Assembly: GCA_963969345.1 (NCBI GenBank)
Contig: OZ017767.1
Span: forward strand, 7,592,739 to 7,656,738
Reading direction: 5' to 3'
DNA from: Turbatrix aceti
Taxonomy: Eukaryota > Nematoda > Chromadorea > Rhabditida > Panagrolaimidae
DNA length: 64,000 nt
The notes under the pieces were generated by a model. That model saw only the letters and a program-made list of their open reading frames with translations. It did not search any database and was not told the origin of the DNA. Of the stretch, positions 12,038-21,568 are shown one piece after another. A program made the position numbers and the translations under genes. Each line of letters begins with the position of its first letter. The first letter of the stretch is position 1.

Positions 12038-14541
12038 AAGTGTTTTGCAAGTTTTCCCTTCGAGATTTGTGATTTGTGGTATTCTTGCATTTTTTTAATA
12101 TTTGCTGGTTACTGTATGTTACGGAAAATTGCAAATTGTGGCGGTAAATAAAAATGTACTTTTTTTGACTTTGCAACGGACGCGTATACGAAATCGGATG
12201 TGCAATAGATTTTTCAATGAAAATGTTCAAAATTCAATGAAACATTCGTTTTTTTCAAAAAATTTCGAAACTTGATGCATAAAAAAATAAGTTGAGTCCG
12301 TAAACAAATGAACAAATTAGAAATTATTATACGTTATTTTTATTTCTTGACCCCATCGGAACCAAGAAGATACCTGAAGTTTCAAAATAATTGCAAAAGT
12401 GCAGTTTTCAAAATTTTCCAAAAGGAAAAAAAATTGTAGACACCCAACATGACTCAAAAGATACCGCACTTCTGAAAAATGATGAGCAATCTATGATTCA
12501 TCTTTTGAAAAAGGAACATCGTCATCAAAATTAACTTTTCACTTTTTAAACTATTTTTAGAAAGTTTATCATGTTTGGTCTAAAAAGGTTGTTCATCTGC
12601 AAATTTCTGAAACGCCAGCGGAAGCAGGTGAATTCAGGTAGAACTTTTTCAGGCAATGAATGATTGACGAAATCACCGAACGTTTAATTGTAACGACGTG
12701 TCCAAAAAACACTCAGTCCTACAGTAAACACAATGTTTCCAATACCACCTCCCGGACGGACAGAAAAAGTTTGCGCCGCGCACTCACAAAACCCTAAACC
12801 TTTCCTGCTATACTTTTGAACGAATCGCGTGATTTTGCATCGGCCTCAAGGCAGATCCCGAGTTGACGTCTTCGTAGTCTTCGCAGCCTCTTACAAGTCC
12901 GAGAACAAAGCCAAGCTGTCTTCGTAGTCTTCTTTGTCGTCGTCAACATCTTCACCCTCTTCTTCGACGCGTCGACCGTCGACCAACGACCCCGGTGGCG
13001 GTGGTGGTCATCCAGTGAGTCAGTCGTCCTCCGTCCTTCGCTCCCGGCTAGCTGGGGGCCCTTTGCTAGTGGCTGGGTGTGTGTGTGTGTTGTGTATGTG
13101 TTTTTTTTCTAATTCTTCCTTGCTCAGTCAGTCAGTCAGTCAGTCAGCGTTCGTGTCGATTTCGTCGTTGGTCGTTGTTGTCCGTCAGCGCCGCCTGGTT
13201 GGTGCTTCGTCGTCGTCGTCGTCGTCGTCGCCGCGGTGGTGGTGGTGGTTGTGGTTGTGCAACAATCCATCCATCCACACACGCGCGCGTGGTACCCGTG
13301 GTGGTTACGACCACCGACCGGACCGCTGCGCGTGAGTCGAGTCAAGCGCGTGTACCCACCAGCAGCCAACCGTGTGCCTCCTCTCCCCTTCGTCGGACCG
13401 GACAACTAAAATACACGTGTGCCCTGATGGCTTTGAAGCGTATAAAATATACGCGTGTGTATGCGTGCACGCCGCCCATGGCGTGTTCGTGCGTGCACGA
13501 CCGGAGATAACTAACCAAACCAGCCGCTCGGTCTTTCCTTCGTTTTTCGTTCGTTCGTTTCTTCGTCGTTCATTCTCATTCTCGGTCGATGCTGACGAAA
13601 AAAAAAACACAGCACATCTTTTGCCGTCAGCTTGCTGGCTGGCTGGTGGCTGCGCTCCCGGCCGCACGCGTGTACACGTTCGCGTGTACCTGTTACGCAC
13701 GCTCACACGCACGCGAGTCAACGGCGGCCCGCGATCAACACCGGCTAGGGCGGGGCCATTATACACATGTATTTCGTCAGTCATCGGAAGAGAGAGAGAG
13801 AAACCACGCAAACTAAAAGAGAGCGCCCGCTTCGCTGCGTGCTCCTCGTCCGTCGTCGCCCGGACGAGGAATGAACCAAAGGAAGGAAGAAAGCGTCTCG
13901 TTCGTCTCCCTGCTGCTGCTCTGGCGCGCTGCAGCACCCATGCACCGCGAGCGAGCTACGCTGCTGCCGTCAGCCGGCCAAGCTTTAGAGAGCTTCTACA
14001 ACTTTTTTTTTTGCCCCCGAAGAAGGAGCACGACCGATGCCAGGGTTGGCTCTGGCCCGGTGGGTGGCGGGCGGGCGGGTGGACTGCCTGATTTCCATGT
14101 CAGATGTCGTCGACGGACGCACTCTCACTCCCACTTACATCATCAGTTCGGTGACTGTGCATGAAATAAATATTTATTGTTGACCGAAATATTTATATTT
14201 AGTAGTGCGCGTTTTTTGTGGATGTCCAAAAAAACTGTGTGTTGCCCTTCGTTGCGCCACCAAAAATTCATCCTTTGGCATAATTATTTTCCCGCCTGCC
14301 CGGAAGGCCCGCCGGTGCTTCAGAAAAATACATGCGACTGACAGAATTTTTTTTCTGAAGTGTGTGTCAGTTTTTTTGTTGGTTGTCAGTTTCTTTTTCG
14401 CGCCCTTCGCCGGAGTACTCACCTACCTACCTACATCCACAATACGTACATGTGCACACGCTCACGCACACGATGGAATCGATTTTGATTTGATTCTTTA
14501 TTCTTCTTCTTCTTTTTTTGCAGAAGTAGCCGCAGCCGAGG
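12038..14541. other. Intergenic / possible 5' UTR region
   Basis: 2.5 kb without a credible CDS. The first kilobase is AT-rich. From about 12840 the DNA becomes GC-rich with many simple repeats and CGTCGT-type words, giving open frames on both strands that look like artefacts. A clear acceptor (CTTTTTTTGCAG, ending 14523) precedes the ATG at 14542, so an upstream 5' UTR exon may lie here, or the site may be used for spliced-leader trans-splicing. Confidence 0.5.
12930..13330. repeat. Simple-sequence repeats
   Basis: Consecutive microsatellites: (GT)n near 13078-13092, (GTCA)n near 13124-13147, (GTC)n near 13206-13231, GGT/GTT runs near 13232-13258 and CATC units near 13266-13277. They explain the long Ser-, Thr- and Arg-rich open frames here on both strands. 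Confidence 0.8.
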
Positions 14542-14907
14542 ATGGGCAAGCGCACGATCAACTGGAAGGACCCCCAAATTCGACAGCTCATGGACGCCTA
14601 CCTAGATTCCCCAAAGAATCTCAAGCGCATCGATGAGTTTGCCGCGAAGGTGAATGCCATCTTTGCAACCGATGTATCGGTGTCGACGATCAGGAATCGG
14701 GTGTATCAGGAGCAGAGAGAGCGGGGACTGATTCTGGAAGGCATCAAGGCGGCCTCTTCGACGGCTTCTACGACACCACCGACTCCTGGGTCCTCCGCGC
14801 AGCAGGTGAATGTCCTACAGGCTGTTCCGGTCTACCTCCAGGGCGAGGGCGGGATCGTGCATCAGGCGTATGCCATTCTGCAGAACGCGAGTCAGCAGAT
14901 CATCTTG

Positions 14908-14939
<32 letters not shown>

Positions 14940-15919
14940 CGGGAACGGGAACGGAAACGTTTTTCCCGGTCCATCATGCCAGGGGCCAGACACACCTTTT
15001 GACCCCATGCCATCGTCTTCAACGGCATTTCCCTGCCTGCTGGACAACAATTTATCATTAAGACCACCCTCATCGTCATCCAAGCCACCTGAATACACAT
15101 TTGCCGTCGTCGACGACCCAACAGTCGACCTGGTACCTGGAATGCGGGATCTTCTAGCCTCGAAGGCGGGTACCGACGGCGGTGGTCTGACCCCCCTTCC
15201 AAAAGCCTTCCTAGAGCTCTTCGACCCTGCAACATTCAAAATGGAGGCCAATGGAGTCCGGGAATTCACCGTAATCCTTCGCGACAATTTGTCTTACCTC
15301 ATCCAGGCGACAGACGTGTACCCCCGGCACCCATCTTTTCTTTCTGGAAACAAGGACGTTTTTCAACGGAATCTAAACGTTTTCAAAGAAGCCGGAGACT
15401 ATTTTACGAACATGCTCTCCGTCGACCGGGACCCATCAGTTTTCCCAAACCAAATCACAGATTTTGCCGAAGCTGTCTGCCGATGTCTCCAGAATGGCAC
15501 CGGTACAATCGATCAAATGGCCCTTCCACCGGACAATCGAGAACCCAATCTACCGGGTTGCAAGGTGACGAGGCACGGAATGATCACGCTTTGCGGTTTT
15601 CTGGACGGCGTTCTGAGAGACATCGAAGAAGGCGTCGTTGCGGAGTTTGACAAATTCCAGGCGATTGGCAGGGCTGCTCGGGTGCATATGATGATGCTTA
15701 CGCTCCATTTTGCACGGAGTCTTCGCCTCGCCGGGGCCCTTGCTCGCGGGGGTCTCGAAAAAATTACCGACGAAGAATCTCAGATTCTCGCGATCCAACT
15801 CAACGAATCGACTTTTGTCCGATTCAATCACGCACATGTCAGCGTGAGTTTTTGAAATTTGTTCACGTGATTGAATTTTTTTTCAATTTTGCCAGTTTCA
15901 GACCCCGACACCAATGTAA
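14542..15919 (+). CDS. HTH-like / poly-Asn protein, putative transcriptional regulator (gene D)
   Basis: Exon 14542-15843 plus a 24-base last exon 15896-15919 (donor AGC|GTGAGT, acceptor TTTTGCCAG; six bases further TTTCAG is also possible) give 441 residues. Residues 5-60 (starting RTINWKDPQIRQLMDAYL) look like a compact helical, helix-turn-helix or Myb-like unit: three amphipathic helices with STIRNRVYQEQR as a possible recognition helix. This is inferred from pattern only. Residues 60-110 are Ser/Thr/Pro/Gln-rich. An (AAC)n tract encodes about 11 Asn at 123-133, followed by Asn-Gly repeats. Residues 230-430 form a second helical domain. No family is recognised with confidence. Length, single long exon and GC-rich codons make it a sound gene. 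Confidence 0.75.
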
Positions 15920-16109
15920 CCAGCTCCGATGGACCAAAGAATCTCAATTCATGCCTGTTTGTTTTCCTGGTGTCTTTTTTTTCGTCTCGCCGCCATTTTT
16001 TTTTGCCGACGGCAGTTGTTTGTATTAGTTGTTGAACTTTTATTGATTTACCAAATTTAAAAAATTTTTATCAACCGTAACAATGTTTAAATAACAAATA
16101 AAATCGAAA

Positions 16110-19100
16110 CTAATGAGTTCTGGCTTTTTCGATGAGTGCCATCAACTTTTCCGGAGCCGCCATGTTGTAGCACTTGTAAAAGTGCGCGATCCTTCTCAGC
16201 GCTTTTCTGAACTTTGTTGCGTGAAATTCGGTCGGCGTCGCACGGTACATCTTTGCGATTTTCTCGGTGACAGCTTCGAGAGTGCCGATGTCGTTTTTCT
16301 TGCCCGCGATCAAAATCACGCTCTCGACGATTCCGATGATGGCATCCGTGTTTGCGATGAACTGTGGATACTCCAGGAGCACTTCGAGGATTCTGGATTG
16401 CTTGGCGGCTTCTGCGATGACGGCGAGGTATTTTGCGTGATTGACGGTGAATTTGTCGCCTCTGCGCTGGGCTTCGTCGAAGAATACCAGGCCTTTGCCG
16501 TTGTGAAGGGGCCAGAGGCCGGTAAAGCATGTTGCTTGAAGCTTTGAGCCGTGTTTTGAAATGTGAGACATCACTGGAAATAAAAAAATGGGTTTTGGAA
16601 GGGATTTTAAATTTTTCAAAATAAAGCTCCTCCTTTTTTAAAAAAAAAATCGCTCGCTCCTCCGAATTTTTTTTCGCTCAAAATTTTTCACTCACTCTTT
16701 TTTTGGAAAAATTGCTCGTAAAACATAACCATAACCATAACGGCAAAAACTAACGGGATTTTTTTAAATACAAATTTTTTGCCGTCGTTCCGTGAGCGCT
16801 CGCTCTTTGCTTTCAAAATTTTGCTTTAGCTTCGCTCACGCAACAATTTTTTTCTGTTTTTTTGCTTGCTCTGTTTTTATCATTTAGAAAAGCAATAAAA
16901 ATCTTACGAGGCTGAAGCATCTTTTTCGCTCCTTTGCCAGCTGCCTTGTTCACGCCGATGATGATCGCGTAGAAGCAAGCAGGATGGATTTTCTGCCGGA
17001 TAAGTTGTTGTTGCTCGGTGAGCTCAGGCTCAGCTTCGGCGAGGCGATTATACGCGTTGATCACTTCTGATACGTCAGTGTGAACTTTTCCATCAAATTC
17101 GCTGCAAGATTCTGAGTTAAATGAGTATAAACATGATCTTTGGAAAATTGTACTCCTGACACGAAAATTATCGCGCACTTTTCCGTGATTTCGAAATATG
17201 TAAGGTGCAGGTGTCCCAAGTTCGATTCCCGGCGCGTGAATTTTTTCATACAAAATTCGTGCGCCTGACAACAGATAATTATGCAAATTTGCAAAAATCC
17301 CAGATCATGCCGTGCCGTGCAAAAGATCGGCGAGGGTGCCATTTGGTTGTTGTTCACTCGTTCACCGTAAGCGCATCAGCAGGACAAGCGTCAAGTCGAG
17401 TGCGTGCGCATCTCGCCATCACTTGGCGTCGACAACAAAACAAAACTCTTACCTGAAGGTTTGTTAGTTGGTCACCTTTAGGCCCCTACCCCTCCCCTCA
17501 CCTGACCCCATCAAAGTTCGTTCCAGGAAACATGTCACGGCCAAAAAACGAAGAAAGGGAACGTATCAAAGGCGTGCTGGATGTGTACATCTCGTCGCTG
17601 CTCAAAGCCAAGGAGATAAAAGCGGATGCAGATGCATCCAAGCTGAACGTCACGCAGGACTTCAAATTGCTCAGCGAGATCTGTCTTCGCGCGAGAGAGC
17701 AATTTATGTCGGAGCCGGTCCTGCTCCGACTCGCGCCTCCCATCTGCGTTCTTGGCGACCTCCATGGCCAGTTTCTCGACCTCCAGAAGATGATAGAGTA
17801 CCTCGGAATGCCGCCCAAGCAGAGGTACCTCTTTCTCGGCGACTACGTGGATCGCGGCGCGTACAGCATCGAGACCGTCACCCTGCTGCTCGCGATGAAA
17901 CTCCGCTACCCGAAGCACCTGTTCATGATTCGGGGAAACCATGAAACAAGGGCGGTTAACAAAATCTACGGATTTTTTGAGGAGTGCAGAAAAAGGTTCC
18001 CGGAAGATGCAAGTGAGTTAAAAAATTAATTTTTTTTTAAATTTACCTGGGCAGGTGAGTACGCAAAGACTTTGTTTCAGATAACACGCTGTGGACGCTC
18101 TACCAGCACGTGTTCAACTGCATGCCGATGTCGGCGCTCATCGCAGACAAAATCTTTTGCACGCACGGGGGCATATCAGAGGATCTCCTGTCTTTCAAGC
18201 AGTATGAACGCATCGTCAGGCCCACGGATGTCACGGATCTCGGACTGCTGACTGATCTACTTTGGGCTGATCCCCTCAGTGAGCCAAAGAGATACGAAAT
18301 TAGTCCTCGGGGCATATCTATGGTTCGTTTTTACAAAAAAGAAATATACAAAACTTTTCAGAGCCGTTTTTTTGTTCGCGAACAAACACAAAAAATTCTC
18401 TATAATTTTGATTAAAGAATCGAACAACCGCGAACATTTTTGTTCGTTTTAACCGTTCAAAAAATTTTACCTGTTTGCGAAGGAACGCGAACAAGCAAAT
18501 TTCAGAAAAATCTGTTCGCGACAAACAAAAAAAAAGTTCACAAACAAAAAAAAGAAAAAAAATCTGTTCGCGAACGGACAAATTTAAGAATAATCTGTTC
18601 GCGAACAATCAAATTTTTGAAAAATCTGTTCGCGAACAAACAAGTAAAAGAAAAATCTGTTCACGAACAAATGAATTTAAGAAAAATCTGCTCGCGAACG
18701 AACAAATTAAAATAAAATCTGTTCGCGAACAAACGCATACGTTCTCCTAAGCCTGTTTTTACCGCCCAATCGACATTTCAGCTCTTCGGCACCGTCGCGA
18801 TGGAAGAGTTCTGCAACAACCTTGGCGTCGAGCTCATCGTCCGAGGGCACCAAGCCGTGCAGAATGGCTGGGAATTCTCATCCGATCGTCGATGTCTGAC
18901 AATCTTCTCCGCACCCGCGTACTGCGGAGAGCAGGACAACCTCGCTGCTGTTCTGACAGTTTCCCGGCAACTAGAGTGCGTCATTTACACGTTCAAAGGC
19001 GTGAATCCGCTTTCCGCTGCGACAAAAACGGTGGCAGCAGCCAACGAAGGAGAAAAGAAGGCACCGGACGCGCATACGCAGGATAAGACCGCAGACAAGT

Positions 19101-20487
19101 CGCTACAGAACGATTCTGTAGGCAAGAAGAACAACGATTTAGGCGGCAAAAAGAACGATGCTGCGGGCAAGAAAAACGACGCGGCAGGCCCAGTAGCTTC
19201 TCCGAGGAAAGGTGGTTCCGGGGAGAAAGCTCCGCGGAAAAGCGGTTCCGGAGAGAAGGTAAAAAGTGGAAAGGATAAGCAAAAGGAACCCAACGACGCA
19301 AAAGGAACCCCGGCAAAGAAGTAGTCCAGTCAACTGTACAATAAATATGTTTTACGGTGTCAAAATAGATGTTTTTTGTCGCTGCGCAATTTTTTCAAAA
19401 ATTTTGTGTTTTGTTTGCAAACGAACGTTACTTCCGCCTCTTTTTCAAAAAAAAATTTTGTTTGCAAAAAACTGCCTTTTTTTCAAAAAAAAAACATTTT
19501 TGTTTGCAAAAAAACGCCCCGCCTTTTTTTCCAAAAAAAAAAATGTTTTTGTTCGCTACCGAACGCGAACGCCCCGCCCCTTTTTTTCAAATTTTTTTTA
19601 TTGTTTTGTTCGCAAAAAAACGCAAAACGCCCAGCCCTTTTTTTACAATTTTTTTTTGTCTGTTCGCAAACGAACGCTCCGCCCCCTTTTTTTAAAAATA
19701 GGTATTTTTTGTTCGCGAACGAACAAAACGCCCCGCCCCTTTTTTCAAAATTTTTTTTATTGTTTTGTTCGCAAAAAAACGCCCAGCCCTTTTTTTACAA
19801 ATTTTTTTTGTCTGTTCGCAAACGAACGCTCCGCCCCCTTTTTTTAAAAATAGGTATTTTTTGTTCGCGAACGAACAAAACGCCCCGCCACTTTTTCCTA
19901 AAAAATTTTTTTTTGTTTTTGTTCGCAAACAAAGCCCCGCCCTTTTTCAAATTTTCAAAAAAACTCACCGAAACCAGGCGCCGAGAACAACGGCCATGAT
20001 GGCATCCCGGTTGCGTTTCCGATGCCAACCGGCTGTCACGATCTTCCGGTACAACTCGGTAGCTGCTGCGCTCGACAGTCTCCCGAGGAGGGACATGAAC
20101 TGGTCATCAGCGAGGCCAGATGCCGTTTGAGATTCTCTCACGTCATCCAGGACAGCAAAGGCAGCTTCCTGGTCGGCACCGTCGCGCAGGAGTTGAGCGG
20201 CTATGCCAACGCGCAGGGACAGGTGAACTGATCGTCCGGGTGCCGATGTTCTGAAAAATGATAATAAAAAATTTTTGGAAAGTTGATTGTTACCGTTCAA
20301 AGTTCTGCAAGTCAGCCAGGGCTTCTGGGATCTGGCCTTGTTGGATGAGAGTGACGATCTTCGACTTTTCAGCTCGTTTGTCTGGTTTTTCGGAGGTTGA
20401 GGGAAAGCGTGATGGTCGGATGGGAACTGCGGTTGATAGACACAATCTGAGAGCGAGAAATCTTTGCAGGGGGATTGATCGGAGCAT
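16110..20487 (-). CDS. Mitochondrial helical-repeat protein (PPR-cluster gene 4), with the PP1 gene inside its intron
   Basis: Exons 20487-20294, 20250-19969, 17101-16908 and 16573-16110 join in phase to give 377 residues. The start MLRSIPLQRFLALRLCLST is a textbook mitochondrial presequence (Arg/Leu/Ser, no acidic residue for about 30 positions). TTTATTCAG lies directly before the ATG, so the start may be trans-spliced. The rest is helical, with two-helix repeats in style (for example KIVTLIQQGQIPEALADL), but no single repeat matches PPR well. The second exon ends at a perfect donor (CG|GTGAGT). The next in-phase exon found is 2.9 kb away, on the far side of the opposite-strand phosphatase gene. 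Alternative: exons 1-2 and 3-4 belong to two genes, with exons 1-2 ending at a TGA at 19965-19967. Function would be in mitochondrial RNA or protein metabolism, by inference. Confidence 0.6.
17532..19324 (+). CDS. PP1-like serine/threonine protein phosphatase catalytic subunit with a Lys-rich tail
   Basis: Exons 17532-18012, 18081-18322 and 18782-19324 (donors GTGAGT and GTTCGT) give 421 residues. Metal-binding and catalytic motifs of the PPP family are all present: GDLHG (75-79), GDYVDRG (103-109), RGNHE (134-138), H189 in CTHGG and H264 in RGHQ, then SAPAYCGEQDN. These match PP1 D64, H66, D92, N124, H173 and H248, so an active Mn/Fe dimetal phosphatase is expected. It diverges from canonical PP1 around GISMLFGTVAMEEFC and in its C-terminus. 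From about 318 a Lys/Gly/Asp/Asn tail carries imperfect GKKND-type repeats and SGSGEK units. Nematodes have many such divergent PP1 paralogues, often germline-biased; that role is inference. AATAAA lies 16 bases after the stop. The gene lies antisense within an intron of the mitochondrial gene at 16110-20487. Confidence 0.92.
18365..18735. repeat. TTCGCGAAC minisatellite in PP1 intron 2, locus 2
   Basis: About ten imperfect units of 30-40 bases, each with CTGTTCGCGAAC followed by AAACAAATTTAAGAAAAA-like sequence. The array fills most of the second intron of the phosphatase gene, which is therefore much longer than the first (459 versus 68 bases). Confidence 0.85.
19340..19345 (+). terminator. 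Polyadenylation signal of the PP1-like gene
   Basis: AATAAA 16 bases downstream of the TAG stop. The spacing is short, typical of nematode 3' UTRs. Confidence 0.6.
19410..19950. repeat. Higher-order tandem repeat with TTCGC(G)AAC and CGCCCCGCCC, locus 3
   Basis: Units contain a T-rich block, TTGTTCGC(GAACG)AACAAAACG and CCCCGCCCC. A composite unit of about 140 bases is duplicated almost exactly (roughly 19610-19730 and 19750-19880). It lies just after the phosphatase polyadenylation signal and inside the long intron of the opposite-strand gene. Long Phe/Lys-rich open frames here are repeat artefacts. Confidence 0.85.
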
Positions 20488-20795
20488 CTGAATAAAAAAA
20501 TATTTTTTTATAAATAAAATTTTTTTTAACTGAAAATCCAAAAAAAAACCAATTTAAAAAAAAAATTTTTAACTGTCATCGTTCTTCGTCGGGCGCTTCA
20601 GTTTTGATATTTACACAGCAGAGAAGCTTTTGGGCTATCAAGTGACTTTTTGCATAAATTTTTTTTAAGTTTTCAAAATTCAAATTTTTTTCCGAAAATT
20701 TTTTTATTGTTATTTTAAAAAAATTGTTTTCTGCACAAAATAATTTTTGACTGTTTCAAAAATAATTTTTTGACTTGTGAGTACACAAAATTGGT

Positions 20796-20996
20796 AATTT
20801 TAGGAAAGATTATGCCGTCGAATTAAAATTGCACTACGCTTTCCTCTGCATCGACGCGGGAAAAGACGAAAAAGCCGCTCCCATTCTCTCCGACGTGAAA
20901 CAGGCTCCCGAAGACAGACAACTGATTCGCGTCATGCAAAACACCGTCGAGAATTCAGGGACACTCGAGAAGTTTATCGAGCTCGCCTCCAAGACA
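20796..20996 (+). pseudogene. Inverted partial copy of an exon of the LRPPRC-like gene
   Basis: The plus strand here reads almost the same as the minus strand at about 23120-22920, from the splice acceptor (TTTTAGGAAAGATTATGCCG) through about 190 coding bases. I count about three mismatches, one of which changes Ser to Pro. Similarity stops abruptly where GAGCTCGCCTCCAAG is followed by a different sequence. It cannot be a working exon on its own. It lies 0.6 kb downstream of the parental gene's stop codon, in opposite orientation. Confidence 0.9.
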
Positions 20997-21172
20997 TTTT
21001 TGGGAAAAAACAACATTTTTCAGATTTTTAGACATTTATAATTTTTTTTTGAATGTCTAAAAATCTTTTTTGACATTCAAAAAAATCAAAAAAAAAATTA
21101 TATAACATTTATAATTTTTTTGAATGTCTAAAAGACATTTATAAATTTTTTGAGTAAAAAAAAATTTCCCAA
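20997..21172. repeat. Foldback sequence abutting the exon copy
   Basis: ATTTTTGGGAAA on the left is mirrored by TTTCCCAAAAAAG on the right. Between them are inverted GACATTTATAATTTTTT / AATGTCTAAAAATC units. It begins exactly where the exon copy loses similarity, as an insertion or rearrangement breakpoint would. Confidence 0.6.
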
Positions 21173-21568
21173 AAAAGACACTGTGTCTATATTTTTTGGT
21201 CAACGAGACCAACTTTTCAGCCCCCCAAGTTCCTTCCTCGCCGCCTGCAGCAGTATACCACCGGACACGTCGACCGTTCCTGCTCCGTGTCCTCGTTTCG
21301 TGACCATAAATTTATTATTACTTGACGATCGGAGTGAGCTACAATTAAAAATTACACAAAGAAAAAACCAAGCGCTCCCCGGTGGTTGTATATGAAAGCA
21401 AAAGTCTTCCGGCCATGCGGCAAGGCAATCAATCAATCGATAATTATACAAACTCGACAAACAACAAAAAAATGATCGCTGCGCAAAAACCAAAGACGTG
21501 CCCTTCTTCCTAATATGCTCTGGTAGCTGTACGCGCCCCGTGAAAGCACTTTCCCAGCAGATTTTGGT

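Larger units (their letters stand above)
20488..21568. other. Intergenic region between PPR-cluster genes 4 and 3
   Basis: About 1.1 kb holding an inverted exon copy (20796-20996), a foldback sequence (20997-21172) and a short perfect palindrome near 21198-21210 (GGTCAACGAGACC-like). The part nearest gene 3 should be its 3' UTR. No separate gene is supported. Confidence 0.6.

Noticed and set aside
12934..13937. Overlapping open frames on both strands, Ser/Thr/Arg-rich
   Set aside because: They come from microsatellites and GC-rich simple sequence. There are no consistent splice sites and no domain.
17165..17240. tRNA-like T-arm (GTTCGATTCCCGG) before the third exon of PPR-cluster gene 4
   Set aside because: The T-stem pairs poorly and no matching 5' acceptor strand or anticodon arm lies about 70 bases upstream. 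At most it is a tRNA-derived scrap.
19266..19999. Long Phe/Lys-rich open frames of about 200 codons
   Set aside because: They are translations of the T-rich tandem array, repeated in several frames. Not a gene.
20829..21041. Independent plus-strand gene in the inverted exon copy
   Set aside because: It has no start context and no partner exon, and it ends in foldback sequence. It is a duplicated exon fragment.
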